Shown: positions 13,866 to 32,131 of the stretch, piece after piece
How the letters are laid out: each line of letters opens with the position of its first letter
Numbering within the stretch: the stretch's first letter is position 1
NCBI RefSeq assembly: GCF_040436345.1
Contig: NC_133235.1
Location: 23,956,660 to 24,020,659, forward strand
Reading direction: 5' to 3'
DNA: 64,000 nt
Source of the DNA: Pagrus major
Taxonomy: Eukaryota > Chordata > Actinopteri > Spariformes > Sparidae
Notes under the pieces: model-generated
Database searches by the model: none
Told to the model about the DNA's origin: nothing
Seen by the model: the letters and a program-made list of their open reading frames with translations, nothing else
Translations under genes and position numbers: made by a program

Positions 13866-16559
13866 AACAGCAGGTTTGATTTACATTTGTGCACAGGCGA
13901 CCACACACAAGCACGTGAACGTCCACAAATACACACGTGAGTAAGTGAAATACACCGCTGAGTCATTAAGAAGCTAACGCAGATATTCACACGTGCAAAT
14001 GGCTGCATGTATTTCGTAACCAGTGGCAGAATTCAAGTTTAAGATTCATTCACATCCGTCACTCCGAGCACACAACACCTCTCTCCTGAGTGCATGAGCC
14101 AACAGGTCTACCTCACCTGCACTCTGGGGGAGACTGCACTGTGCTGCTTAGCATGGTAACCAACTCACTGACATCTCATGTAGCTGATTTGTAATTTACA
14201 GATTTACAGGGTAGTGGTCTCCATAGAGCAGATGAGGTGGATGGACCTGAGGTGCATCAAGCCTTACTTGTACCTGTAAAGTAAATCACTTACTGTTATT
14301 ATGCCCTAATTACACTTTGTTGGCATGTAAGCATGTATGGGGCCCTTACTGTTGCTTTAAAGTAATATGTATAGGATATAACACCACCTATGGCTGGCTT
14401 ATAATTGTGATTATGTATTTGTTCAGACCCTGATATAAACCTAGAGTTGACACACGTTTGTTGTGTCCATTGCAGATGTGCTTAGAGAATAAATTGATGA
14501 TTTTATTTCATCTGAAAGGTTTTCTTGTTTTTTTCCATGGTTTTCTGCACCACTTAACATTCAGGAAAACTACCTGAGTTTTCTTTTCTTTACTCTCAAC
14601 TGCCCCACTGAAGATCACCCGTTGGGTCAGCCATCTGAGCCACGCAGCGCTTCCTTCTTCCATTGCAAACTATTTTGTATCTGTTGCTTGTATGGACTCA
14701 AATAATTCTATCAATCTTTTAAATCCTCCCAATTTTGGTATAGTTTTTGGTTTCGATTGATTGCTATCAGCAGAGTCGTGTTATCGTCCTGGAGAAGTGA
14801 CTAACTTGTGGACCGACAAGCCATTCCCGTGGTGTAACTGCAGCTGTGTGTGCTGCCCCTGACCACTCTTAACTGCAAAGAACAAATAAATAAACAAAAT
14901 TACAGGAAACAAATAACACTTGCCAGCTGGGCAAACTTAGGTGGCCGTTGGCACAGGCTCAGGTGTGTGTGGCTGTCAGAGCTCAGAGGTGAATAAACTG
15001 CTCACTGAACTATTTCACTGCTTGAAATGATGTATTTGAAGAGCGGTCTATATGGCAGCTTTTCTTAAATGATGGGCCGGGAACCAAAATGGGTCACTGG
15101 CATGTTTCAGAGGATCCCCACATGCCAAGAATACTAATATGCTTTAATGAGTGAATGTTCCAGACTCACTCTGTATTTGCTCAGTTTGGCTCCTTGGCTG
15201 GAGAAGTTTTTTTAAAATCCCTGCTGTAGCTACGTTGTTGGACGCACACTAAGTTCAGTTATGAAGCAATAAATCACACCAGACCATCAATTGGTTGACA
15301 CTATAGAAAAGCACTCTTATTTTCTATTATTGGCTCGCATGTCTTGTTAGTGCTGTTTTTTCCAAGTCCAGAGTTTTGTTCTTTCTGTTTGTAGCTATAT
15401 TGCTCTCTGCTGGCCATGTTGTATAACACAACAGGCATCCTAATGTTACAGAGATGTGAGATTCCTTTAAAAAAGATGCAACGCATTTCATAAAAAGGGA
15501 ATTTTACAGAAACTGATTGATTAAAACAGTAGGTTCACACAATTATTTGTGTTCTTGCAGTCTTCCCATAACCTTACATGTCTGTATTTTGGCTTCACCA
15601 TGAGACGTGGCTGTCAAAAATCAAGTTTACTGCAATCAAGAGTTTCTCCACGAGCCAAAATGTCTGAATCTTGCCCAAATGCAACATGCTAATATGTGTT
15701 TGTCATAGAATTACGTAATATATTTATTTACTCTAGCTAAAACCAAAATAAAGAGACAGGAGGGTTGAAGAACCAAGTAGATCAATACTCTTCTTTTCTT
15801 CTACGACCTTCCTGGGTGGTTTGTTAAGTGTGTTCAGCTCACGTACTGTATGCATGTGTGTTTATTTAGTCTGTATAGGGGAACAGAGCCACGGCCTCTG
15901 CCAATTTTCTTTACACTGAGAAAATATGCTTTTGGACGGATGGAAAAAAGGGGGAGCAGTTAAACAGACTCAGGGCCAACAGATACAAGACCCCTTCTTC
16001 CTCAAATCAACCACCAGCACGACCAACCCTCCAGTTGTGCTGCTGCTTTTCCATGACTGCAGTCTCCACACGGCGTAGTGCTGTAGGGAGTAACAAGACT
16101 GCCTTTTTAAACGAGAGCTTCTACTGCACTTAAGTTTATTAATGTGAAATACTGAATCCTTATCAGCATGAGCAAATCGGTGTGTAACAGGGTTGGTCCG
16201 AGAGGGAGGCTCAGCAGTATATTTTCATCCAGTGCATAGATCAAATGAAAAGGATAAGTCTAATTTATGAGAGGCTGAGTAAGATAACAAACTCCTCTGA
16301 AAATGAACAAACACAAATCTTAACGAAACAAAAGCCTTAATGATAAGACACAGACCACCAGAATGCTCAGATAGACGGACACGTGGAAACACTTTAACGA
16401 CAAACTCGAACCAATAAAGTATCGTGATTAATTATATGCATTCAGGAACATCCACTGATGATTAATCTCTCCCTTTGTGCTCTCTAATTAGTTTTACTCC
16501 CAGATTTCATGTGATATAATGTTAGAAAGGGGGAATAATGGGGAAGGATGTGTTACATT

Positions 16560-16990
16560 GATGATGGAATGTAACTAAGTACATTTACTTAACACTGTGC
16601 TTAAGTATTTTGAGGTACGTGCACTTTAGTTGAGTATTTTCCATTTTCTGCTACTTTATATTTCCACTCCATGACATTTTGGAGACAGATTTTGTACTTT
16701 TACTCCACTACATTTATTTGATAACTTTAGTTGCTAGTTACTTTGCAGATTACATGCTGCAGCAGATACATTTTAATTAAATTATTATTATTATCATCGA
16801 ATTAAATGTTGAATTTTGAATTTTGAATCTGATAATCGGCCGACTCATTGTATACAGTATATACATACATGAAATCATATATACTTTAACTTGTAATTTA
16901 CTTTTTAGACTTAAGTACATTTCATATCAGTTACTTTAAGACATTTACTCAAGTACTATTCATATAGTTGTCTTTCACTTTTGGAATATT
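16560..16990. mobile_element. Teleost dispersed repeat (TACTTAAGTA-type ends)
   Basis: The sequence runs through CTAAGTACATTTACTTAA, then TTTTACTCCACTACATTTAT and a TTACTTTGCAGATTACATG segment, and ends in ACTCAAGTACT-type sequence. I recognise it as a very common spiny-rayed fish repeat. Other partial copies in this window are at 23046-23130, 40265-40345, 42870-43030 and, in inverted orientation, 46775-47090. Confidence 0.65.
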
Positions 16991-17179
16991 ACAGAATATT
17001 GAACATCGGCGATACACAATATATATCAAAGTACTTCATACATGTTGGGACAGGGCGACAAAATCAACTAAAGACCATCAAGTGACTGGATCACACCAAC
17101 CATAACGCCCGTCAACCTGTCGACACTCCAACCCATGAGTACTCAGTAATCATTATAATATTATCTTTCTATTATCTTA

Positions 17180-17330
17180 GTCTGTTCACCCTGCTGCCAT
17201 CTGGCAAAAGGTACAGAAGTAGCTACATAGTACGTTGCCGTACTGCCAGACTGAGAAGCTGCTTCTTCCCCCAGGCTGTGGGACTGCTCAAGTCATCGGT
17301 CCACGCGCCAATTCACTCCACTAAATAGTT
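17180..17330 (+). pseudogene. LINE ORF2 C-terminal remnant
   Basis: The plus strand encodes LPSGKRYRSS, then RTARLRSCFFPQAVGLLK, with no stop. This resembles the C-terminal end of reverse-transcriptase ORFs of fish non-LTR retrotransposons (LPSGxRYR … RTAR…NSFFPQAV). The flanks are not open, so it is a short 5'-truncated fragment. The family was not determined. Confidence 0.65.
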
Positions 17331-18179
17331 TGTTTTGGTTTTGTATTATTTTTCTAAGGAGCTTAAACTAAATTTCATTTTGCAACCACTAATTATTACA
17401 TTAGTACTCAGTACTCATGGGTCGGACCAAACTCAGCTTTCATTTGGATCTCAACTACACACCTGTAAAGTTTCATGACTGTATCTTCACGGTTGTGGCA
17501 CAATCGCACTACAGTTCCTGTGTTAGCTCCTTGTACAAAAGGTGTCTCCAGGACCACATTTTGCCATCATGACATGAAAATATTCCCAGCCAACAGTGGT
17601 GGACTGTGTTAGGATGTTTTAGGGGCAGGGGCGAAAAAATGAAAGGGGCACCAGCTGTATGCAGCGGGGCACCAGCGAGCAGAAAGGGCACTAGAAGGGT
17701 GCCTGGACGGCATTTTTGCTGCATTTTCTTGAACATGGGGACACTGAAATATCAACACAATGTGATTTTTGATGAATAATCATCAGTAATGTGGATATTA
17801 TGATGAAGTGGGTAAAGGCAAGTATTAGAACAAGTAGAACTGTCATGTAAGTTCAGAAAATGACATCACTTTACTGTAATGCAGTCTTTACTTAAGCCAT
17901 ATCACGACAAGATGATTCATAGTCTCAATTCACAATATTGATGTAATATCCATATATTGCCCATTCAGCAAATGTCTTCTGCGGGTGTATTCAGGCACAA
18001 ATCACTCCCTCATAAAAGTATCTAATAGCTGAGGGTAATAACGAGGTATACTGAGCTCAAGCGCCCACATGGCGTCATTTTAAATAATTAGAAAAAACAC
18101 ACAGACAGGACCAAGTAAAGACACAGACAAGAAACCATTTTTTTAAATGCAGCAGACAGAAGTTTAAAAGCTTGTTTAG

Positions 18180-18960
18180 CCTACTCCATCCACTCAAGGC
18201 CACTGAGGAAGTGTTTAGCCTGTGAGAATGGATAGACTGACTGACTGACTGACTGGAAGGGAGGAAAAGGGGGGAGGAGCGCTCGGGCAGAGAGCATTGA
18301 CGGGGAGAGGAGGGTTTGAGGACGAGAGGAGAGGAGGGTGTAGGAGTTTGGGGGATGTGAGGAAGAGAAGGAGGAGGGGAATACCACCCACTAAGCCAGT
18401 TGTGGAGAGGATCTGGGGGTTGGGCTGCTCACAGGAAACAGTTGTGGCTCCATCCCAGGCCTCACACCGAGCAGCTCTGGGCCACCCAGTCACCGACAGA
18501 CAGACCTACCAAATGGCCTGGCCGGGCCAAACCGACAGGGATTTGTTTATTTTTCATCCTTTGGCGGTGGGGGGAAAATTGTTCAGCACAAGCTGTTTAT
18601 TAGACCTTTGATTTGTCATGTGTCAGCGTTCGCTTGCGGGGAATGTGTATACATAAGTCCAGCTTGTGTATAGTTAGGAGGTTTGGAGGCTGAGAGGGTG
18701 TGGGCACGGAGGAGCGGGGAGGCTGGGGGGGCAAATAGAAAAGAGGAAAAATGGGAAGCCTCCCACGCTGAAGGCAAGGCTGAACTGCATTATGGGTCAT
18801 TCTCCAGCTGTCCCTGATTGTTGATGTCACGGGGGACTGAGCTGTTGTGCCTGGTTTGCAATGGGTGTGGGGAAAGAGGGAGCATGTGGACAAACACAGG
18901 ATTCCTGCGGTCACATGGATGAAATGCAGTAGGCTAAACGGATCAGGGTTTAACAGAATT
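18180..18960. promoter_or_regulatory. G+C-rich noncoding block, possible regulatory element
   Basis: The block is less AT-rich than its surroundings and lacks transposon hallmarks, apart from a short (GACT)n run at 18236-18255. It contains two near-consensus GLI sites in reverse orientation: TACCACCCA at 18382-18390 and GGCCACCCA at 18480-18488. Regulation of ptch2 is speculation from these sites and the position. I cannot test conservation here. Confidence 0.25.
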
Positions 18961-20142
18961 TGATCAGGAAACAGCACAATAGTCACTGTGGAAGTAATCA
19001 AGTCATTGATTCACTGCAGCTCGGCTTTGTTATAAAGCTGCTAACCGATTTGAAACCTGGCGCTCTGTGACCTACAATCAGGGATATTTAAAAACAGATA
19101 TATTACCTGTATACGTACACGACATAGAAAAATCACACACAATTTATATCACCCATCCCTAAATGTATGCAACAAATGATTATTTTCATTGTTGATTAAT
19201 CTGTCAATTATCAATAAGTTGTCTAGTCTATGAAATGTTGAGGATAAGGAAACATTTAAGAAGCAAACCAAAAAGAAATCAAATCAATTAATCAATTATC
19301 AAAAATAATTGTTGATTAATTTAATAGTTGACAACTAATCAATTACTCAGTTAATCGTTGCAGCTCGAAATGGCAGTCAGCAGTGATTTTATATAAAAGA
19401 CTTCTTTTAATTGTTATCAATCACATATAACTGAAGCAGCAGTGCAGTGAGAAGAGTAACACAACGCTCGCAGGAGCTGCCTCTGGAAAACTTCATACTG
19501 TCAACGCTTGATTTGACAATGTTTCAGGAAACTTTCCTTCTTCATCAGTTTGATAAAGAACAGAAACCACAGCGTAACTCGAGGGCTTTTCGCTTGTCAA
19601 CTTTCACCTCTTTTCTGCATGCCAGCTTTTCCCACTGGACTGACAGAAGTAGTACAATAAGGTCCAAATCTCCAGCCAGTTAGTCAGACTCATTTGAAAA
19701 CCCACAAGAAGGAATTTAGCTGATATATTTTTACAGACGTGCCCTATCTGAAACATCATCAGTTAGTAACGGAGAATTGAAAGAGGCAGATGGTCTAGTA
19801 TCATGACTCCAGATAGTTGAGTAATCATAATGAAGCTTTACACTGACGCTCTGCAAAAACACATATTCCTGAACAATTAAGAGTGAGGAATTCAGTAAAC
19901 AGGCATTTTTTTCAGAAAATTATTTTTCCACAAGACATATTTATATAAGTTTAAAATCTAATGACATGTAAACATATTGTTAAATACGGTATTTCACTGC
20001 TGTTACTCCTGCTTTTAAGTACTATGAGGAAATGACAGCAGGTTATTGGTAATCAAAGATATCAGATCTAATATGTATTATCATGTTGCATGAAATTTAA
20101 TTACTTGATACAATAGTAGCCTACAATCTGTTAGTAGTAGTT

Positions 20143-20163
20143 TTCTTTCTTTCTTTCTTTCTT
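20143..20163. repeat. (CTTT)n repeat
   Basis: A short TTTC/CTTT tetranucleotide run upstream of the ATT-rich microsatellite. Confidence 0.85.
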
Positions 20164-20354
20164 TTGTTTTTTTTTTCTTTTGCAGTTGGCTGTCATTACA
20201 ATGGCCATCCCTAACAGAACCAGGTGGTGGCAGTATAACACTAATTTGGATTTTACCTATAAAAGCCATAGAGGAAGGAAGAGAACCAATCACATTCTTA
20301 AACAGCAGAAGCACCGTTTAAAACGTTATATTTACTTTTCTTTAATTTCTTCTT

Positions 20355-20465
20355 CTTCTTCTACTTATTATTATTATTATTGTTGTTATTTTTATGATTA
20401 CTATTATCATTGTTATTATTATTATTATTGGCATTACTATAGTATTACTATTATTATTATTATTA

Positions 20466-20502
<37 letters not shown>

Positions 20503-20515
20503 CATTATTATTGAG
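20355..20515. repeat. (ATT)n trinucleotide tract
   Basis: About 160 bp of mostly ATT/TTA units borders the 164-bp tandem array. Short copies of its inverse (AATAATGATAATAATAAT) occur inside the array at about 20870-20890 and 21607-21628, so the tract was part of the sequence that was copied. Confidence 0.9.
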
Positions 20516-20583
20516 AACATTACAAGTACAAACAAGGCACAATTACATGTCTTTCATGTATATTCATTGAAAATGTTTTGCAA
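20510..20583 (+). repeat. Left arm of inverted repeat flanking the first array unit
   Basis: This segment, ending in GAAAATGTTTTGCAA, is the reverse complement of 20799-20872 and of 21536-21609. The first unit thus sits inside a larger fold-back structure, and the right arm was copied again with the array. Confidence 0.9.
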
Positions 20584-22953
20584 CAGGGTGCAGTCACTTT
20601 TCGGCAGGCCCTGCCGAAAAGTGACTGCACCCTGTAAGTCCTTATTGCAAGGAGTGATATTGACCAAATTCACTGTACATGCACCTGGTTTCCTCTACTA
20701 TTAATGCTGAAAAGACAGAGAATGTAACCCCTCCCAATCCAGAGTTACAGGGTGCAGTCACTTTTCGGCAGGGCCTGCCGGAAAGTGACTGCACCCTGTT
20801 GCAAAACATTTTCAATGAATATACATGAAAGACATGTAATTGTGCCTTGTTTGTACTTGTAATGTTCTCAATAATAATGATAATAATAATATAAAGGAGT
20901 GATATTGACCAAATTCACTGTACATGCACCTGGTTTCCTCTACTATTAATGCTGAAAAGACAGAGAATGTAACCCCTCCCAATCCAGAGTTACAGGGTGC
21001 AGTCACTTTTCGGCAGGGCCTGCCGGAAAGTGACTGCACCCTGTAACTCTGGATTGCAAGGAGTGATATTGACCAAATTCACTGTACATGCACCTGGTTT
21101 CCTCTACTATTAATGCTGAAAAGACAGAGAATGTAACCCCTCCCAATCCAGAGTTACAGGGTGCAGTCATTTTTCGGCAGGGCCTGCCGGAAAGTGACTG
21201 CACCCTGTAAGTCCTTATTGCAAGGAGTGATATTGACCAAATTCAATGTACATGCACCTGGTTTCCTCTACTATTAATGCTGAAAAGACAGAGAATGTAA
21301 CCCCTCCCAATCCAGAGTTACAGGGTGCAGTCACTTTTCGGCAGGGCCTGCCGGAAAGTGACTGCACCCTATAACCCTGGATTGCAAGGAGTGATATTGA
21401 CCAAATTCACTGTACATGCACCTGGTTTCCTCTACTATTAATGCTGAAAAGACAGAGAATGTAACCCCTCCCAATCCAGAGTTACAGGGTGCAGTCACTT
21501 TTCGGCAGGGCCTGCCGGAAAGTGACTGCACCCTGTTGCAAAACATTTTCAATGAATATACATGAAAGACATGTAATTGTGCCTTGTTTGTACTTGTAAT
21601 GTTCTCAATAATAATGATAATAATAATATAAAGGAGTGATATTGACCAAATTCACTGTACATGCACCTGGTTTCCTCTACTATTAATGCTGAAAAGACAG
21701 AGAATGTAACCCCTCCCAATCCAGAGTTACAGGGTGCAGTCACTTTTCGGCAGGGCCTGCCGGAAAGTGACTGCACCCTGTAAGTCCTTATTGCAAGGAG
21801 TGATATTGACCAAATTCACTGTACATGCACCTGGTTTCCTCTACTATTAATGCTGAAAAGACAGAGAATGTAACCCCTCCCAATCCAGAGTTACAGGGTG
21901 CAGTCACTTTTCGGCAGGGCCTGCCGGAAAGTGACTGCACCCTGTAACTCTGGATTGCAAGGAGTGATATTGACCAAATTCACTGTACATGCACCTGGTT
22001 TCCTCTACTATTAATGCTGAAAAGACAGAGAATGTAACCCCTCCCAATCCAGAGTTACAGGGTGCAGTCATTTTTCGGCAGGGCCTGCCGGAAAGTGACT
22101 GCACCCTGTAAGTCCTTATTGCAAGGAGTGATATTGACCAAATTCAATGTACATGCACCTGGTTTCCTCTACTATTAATGCTGAAAAGACAGAGAATGTA
22201 ACCCCTCCCAATCCAGAGTTACAGGGTGCAGTCACTTTTCGGCAGGGCCTGCCGGAAAGTGACTGCACCCTATAACCCTGGATTGCAAGGAGTGATATTG
22301 ACCAAATTCACTGTACATGCACCTGGTTTCCTCTACTATTAATGCTGAAAAGACAGAGAATGTAACCCCTCCCAATCCAGAGTTACAGGGTGCAGTCACT
22401 TTTCGGCAGGGCCTGCCGGAAAGTGACGGCACCCTGTAACTCTGGATTGCAAGGAGTGATATTGATCAAATTCACTGTACATGCACCTGGTTTCCTCTAC
22501 TATTAATGCTGAAAAGACAGAGAATGTAACCCCTCCCAATCCAGAGTTACAGGGTGCAGTCACTTTTCGGCAGGGCCTGCCGGAAAGTGACTGCACCCTG
22601 TAAGTCCTTATTGCAAGGAGTGATATTGATCAAATTCACTGTACATGCACCTGGTTTCCTCTACTATTAATGCTGAAAAGACAGAGAATGTAACCCCTCC
22701 CAATCCAGGGCCTGCCGGAAAGTGACTGCACCCTGTAACTCTGGATTGCAAGGAGTGATATTGATCAAAGTCACTGTACATGCACCTGGTTTCCTCTACT
22801 ATTAATGCTGAAAAGACAGAGAATGTAACCCCTCCCAGTCCAGAGTTACAGGGTGCAGTCACTTTTCGGCAGGCCCTGCCGAAAAGTGACTGCACCCTGT
22901 AAGTCCTTATTGCAAGGAGTGATATTGACCAAATTCACTGTACATGCACCTGG
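20584..22953. repeat. Tandem array of a 164-bp inverted-repeat (MITE-like) unit
   Basis: About 13 units are arranged head to tail. Each unit begins GCCTGCCGGAAAGTGACTGC and ends with the inverse, GCAGTCACTTTTCGGCAGGC, giving terminal inverted repeats of about 40 bp that continue into GTAACTCTGGATTG / CAATCCAGAGTTAC. Unit junctions therefore form 51-bp near-perfect palindromes, starting at 20584, 20748, 20993, 21157, 21321, 21485, 21730, 21894, 22058, 22222, 22386, 22550 and 22849, with a half-deleted junction near 22708. Most spacings are exactly 164 bp. Two are 245 bp because of an inserted AT-rich arm. Repeated 66-75-residue minus-strand frames are artefacts of the array. Confidence 0.93.
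20799..20890 (-). repeat. Right arm copies (20799-20890 and 21536-21628)
   Basis: These are inverted copies of the left arm, TTGCAAAACATTTTCAATGA onwards, ending in an ATAATGATAATAATAAT tail. The two copies are 737 bp apart, which equals one 245-bp plus three 164-bp intervals, so a multi-unit block was duplicated. Confidence 0.9.
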
Positions 22954-23045
22954 CAAACACAGAGGATGTTATGCAGAATGTAAAGGCAATCCGTTACAGT
23001 TCGCCTACAGTTCTATATATACTGCATTATTGTATTCATAATTAT

Positions 23046-23130
23046 GCTCTTAAAAGTACAAGTTATCCAAAAAGTTACTTAAGTAAATGTAATGAAGTAA
23101 ATGTAAATCGTTATTACCCACCTCTGATAG
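23046..23130. mobile_element. Fragment of dispersed TACTTAAGTA repeat
   Basis: The AAAAAGTTACTTAAGTAAAT sequence followed by TTACCCACCTCTGA is an end fragment of the same family as 16560-16990. Confidence 0.5.
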
Positions 23131-23499
23131 CACTTACTAATTTCTCAGTATGTGTTATATGATTGCTATCTAATGTGACGTGGAAACACTCCTGCATTCT
23201 TTTCTGCATTGATTTCTTAATCCTCGTTATAAAAACACTGAAACAGGGATACTGAATTATGACTTTATTTATAGATCAAAGCGGTGTAAAATCACATTGC
23301 AACAAGATAACAACAACAACAACAATAAAAGTGGCAAGGTAAAGCCTACGCCTACTTCCTGGTTTAGTCTAAAAGTATCTACAAATATGTATAAAAACCT
23401 TCCCAATAACAACACAGTGAACAAAGTATATATTTATGAATAAAAACATGAGGAAACGTCTGACAACCAGCTGACAACCCGGACACTGCAGGAGTGAAC

Positions 23500-23831
23500 T
23501 ACCTCCGGTAGGTGGCGGTAGTGAGACACACAGGAAGTGAGCTGCCGTTAAACGTCAGAGACGAAGAAGAAGTTCAAATCTTGGGCGGCGTTAAGTTTGG
23601 CACGTCGGTAAGTTTGATCCTGTCGTTAGTCGGTTAGAAAAGATAAACAAACAAATATAAAAGGATTGTGTGACTACAGCTCGATTATATATTTGTTAAT
23701 TTATCGATGAAAGGAGTGTGAGGTTTTGTAGCAGACCACAGCAGACAGATAGCGCGAGTTAGCTTGTTACCAAGAAGCTAACGTTACCTGAATTATTTCT
23801 CCCCAGCAGCACACTCACAGGGAGGTAAAAA
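23500..23831 (+). promoter_or_regulatory. kif2c: kif2c promoter and 5' UTR
   Basis: A TATA-less region precedes the kif2c ATG. It contains an ETS-like CAGGAAGTGA near 23531, a TTCAAA (inverse of the CHR cell-cycle element TTTGAA) at about 23573, and GGGCGGCG next to it. A donor-like GTAAGT near 23608 and an acceptor CACAG near 23820 suggest a noncoding first exon spliced to the ATG exon. A CHR element would fit the G2/M expression known for KIF2C. The transcription start is not determined. Confidence 0.45.
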
Positions 23832-30165
<6,334 letters not shown>

Positions 30166-30262
30166 GACGAACCCACAAACCCACCCACACAGCTTCTTTT
30201 TTGTTTTTATTGCAAAACGTTTTAAAGCAATTACCGTTTGATTTTATTGTATTAAGGACTTA

Positions 30263-30268
30263 AATAAA
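30263..30268 (+). terminator. kif2c: kif2c poly(A) signal
   Basis: AATAAA lies 98 bp after the stop codon, which implies a short 3' UTR. Confidence 0.8.
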
Positions 30269-30689
30269 GAACACGCATTTAGACACTATCTCATTGAAAA
30301 TATTGCAAGTCTTGTAAGAAACCGCTTTGGGATCTCCTGGTGTATATTGTTCGATGCGGCACTTTTCGCTGTAGATGTTTTACCATGAATAAAGTTGGAT
30401 GCTACTTTGGGAGCAGCAGCAGAAATTCTATTAAAAATAATAAAGCGTATTTTGTTTTTACTCAAAAACACATTTGGCTCCTTTGAGTGGCATTTCTTTT
30501 ATCAGATATTTGACAAGAGAATGTGCACCAGTATGACGTGTGCCGTAAAGTGATTTAAGGGATGCTCAGTATTTACTTTTTAGACTCAGAGTGTATTGAC
30601 ATAAATTTGTATGTAGTTTTTATGGATTTGCACCTACACCACAACTAAAAATACAATATGATCCTCTGGCTTCACTAGTTGGAAGAAGA

Positions 30690-30990
30690 AGCACACAGCT
30701 GTCACCCCCTGAGAGGGTTAGAAATTAAAATTTACAACAGAATTGTTAAATACTCCATTTATTATTTCCTCAGAAATGAATGAAAATGTCATGTGAAAAA
30801 CCACCCTAAATCACAATGTTAAAGAAAGTGAGAAAAAAGTCCTGGATTTGTCCCTTTTATCCGGATCAACACCAAAAGTTACAGGGGTTTATTCTGGGCT
30901 GAGATCCATCCTCCGTCCAAGTTTAAAGGAAATCCATTCAGTAGTTTTTGTGTAATCCTGCTGACAAACAGGCACAGTCAGAAAGATAAT
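30690..30990. mobile_element. Degenerate non-LTR element fragment
   Basis: The stretch AAATCCATTCAGTAGTTTTT followed by GTGTAATCCTGCTGACAAAC is a recognisable piece of a common fish retroelement, probably a LINE 3' region. No open frame or target-site duplication remains. Confidence 0.45.
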
Positions 30991-31169
30991 CTCCTTGTTA
31001 TGATCACAAGCATTTGAGAGGAATTAACTTCATGCAAACTAAACTAAGCTTGTTTTGTTTTTTTCATTTCAGTCTCAACTTCCAACTCAAATTTTTCACA
31101 CAAAATACAAAAAAAGAACCAACATAATACACAAATGTTATCAAGAAGGAGCAGAGAGAAGAAAATGAC

Positions 31170-31376
31170 TTAAAGGTGCACTCTGTAAGGTTTGGGGAAA
31201 GAAATGTAATCAGAGGAGAAAGATTCATTGACCAAACGCTTTGTTTTAATGACTGAATGAAGTGAGTAGACAAACTGACCTTAAAGGATAACACAATGTC
31301 ATACTGCTTATATTTGGCGGACCCTGCCAGCTGAGATTGGCTCCAGCCCCCCTGTGACCCTGAAAAGGATAAGCAG
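31170..31376. mobile_element. Nested fragments: TTAAAGG MITE plus LINE-like 3' end
   Basis: Positions 31170-31320 contain CTTAAAGGTGCACTCTGTAA and an inverted match to the core of the 12377-12750 MITE. At 31319-31376 the sequence continues into GATTGGCTCCAGCCCCCCTG and GACCCTGAAAAGGATAAGCA, a familiar teleost LINE-like tail. One element appears to have inserted next to or into the other. Confidence 0.5.
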
Positions 31377-31493
31377 TGTCATTATAGGCTACATTATAGA
31401 AGGTGTCCAGAGCCATTTGTTTATTTAGAGGATAGATTAATTTGGCTTTTTTTTTTTTGAAGTAACAAAAAATTAGTGTAATATTTTGTTACT

Positions 31494-31806
31494 GTTGGGG
31501 CGGCAATAGTTCAGTCCGTAGGGACTTGGCTTGGGGACTCAAAGGTGGCCGGTTCAAGTCCCACTCGGACCAAAAAAGTATGATGTGGACTACTAATGGA
31601 GAATACTAGTTCACATCCTGGGCAGTGCCGAGGTGCCCTTGAGCAAGGCACCGACCCCTAACACTGCTTGTTGGGTGCCGTTGCAGGTGGCAGCCCTTTC
31701 ACTCATTCTCCTCTATACACTGTGTGTGTGTGTGTGCATGCGTGTGTAATGTGAGTGATAAAAAGAATTTCCCCTTGTGGGATTAAAATAGTATAATAAA
31801 AATAAA
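31494..31806 (+). mobile_element. tRNA-derived SINE
   Basis: The 5' part is tRNA-like, with an A-box-like TAGTTCAGTCCGTAGGG and a B box GGTTCAAGTCC ending at about 31561. It is followed by a core with GAGGTGCCCTTGAGCAAGGC, a short TG run and a LINE-like tail, TTTCCCCTTGTGGGATTAAA, ending in AATAAAAATAAA. This structure is that of a teleost V-SINE-like retroposon. It is not a tRNA gene because the tRNA portion is degenerate and no 3' acceptor half is present. Confidence 0.75.
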
Positions 31807-31988
31807 GTCATTTTTTAACTCTACGCAGACAGTAATATTTTAATGTAATACATTACTTTAAAATGAAAGTAACTAGTAATATGTAATATATTGGTTATTA
31901 CCTCATTAATATTGTAAACACAGTGTCCTTTTTTAAAAATGCTCAGTAAAATATAGTGTACACAGTGTAGGACAGTTGAACAGCCACA

Positions 31989-32002
31989 CCGGTAGGGGGC
32001 GC
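31989..32002 (+). promoter_or_regulatory. Candidate CTCF-type site upstream of selenot
   Basis: CCGGTAGGGGGCGC fits 13 of 14 positions of the CCASYAGRKGGCRS core. It lies about 130 bp upstream of the selenot start codon. A second, unrelated match is CCAACAGGGGGCAG at 13729-13742. Motif match only. Confidence 0.3.
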
Positions 32003-32131
32003 TGAAGGTGCGCCAGCCGTGTGTAGAATCCGAGATGAGGGCGAGAGGAAAAGGAGGGACCAACCAACGACCCGTCCTGGTTAACACACCTCTCCGTCCG
32101 ACCGAGTGAGGAAACAAACCCCGGAACGCGG

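Noticed and set aside
20812-22895. Repeated 66-95-residue minus-strand open frames starting MQSLSGRPCRK
   Set aside because: They are the reverse reading of the 164-bp tandem unit and recur only because the unit recurs. There is no independent coding signal.
20584-22953. CRISPR-like regular array
   Set aside because: Units are 164 bp with no unique spacers, the monomers are inverted-repeat elements, and the genome is vertebrate.
31494-31570. A tRNA gene
   Set aside because: A and B boxes are present, but the cloverleaf is incomplete and the sequence continues into a SINE core and LINE-like tail.
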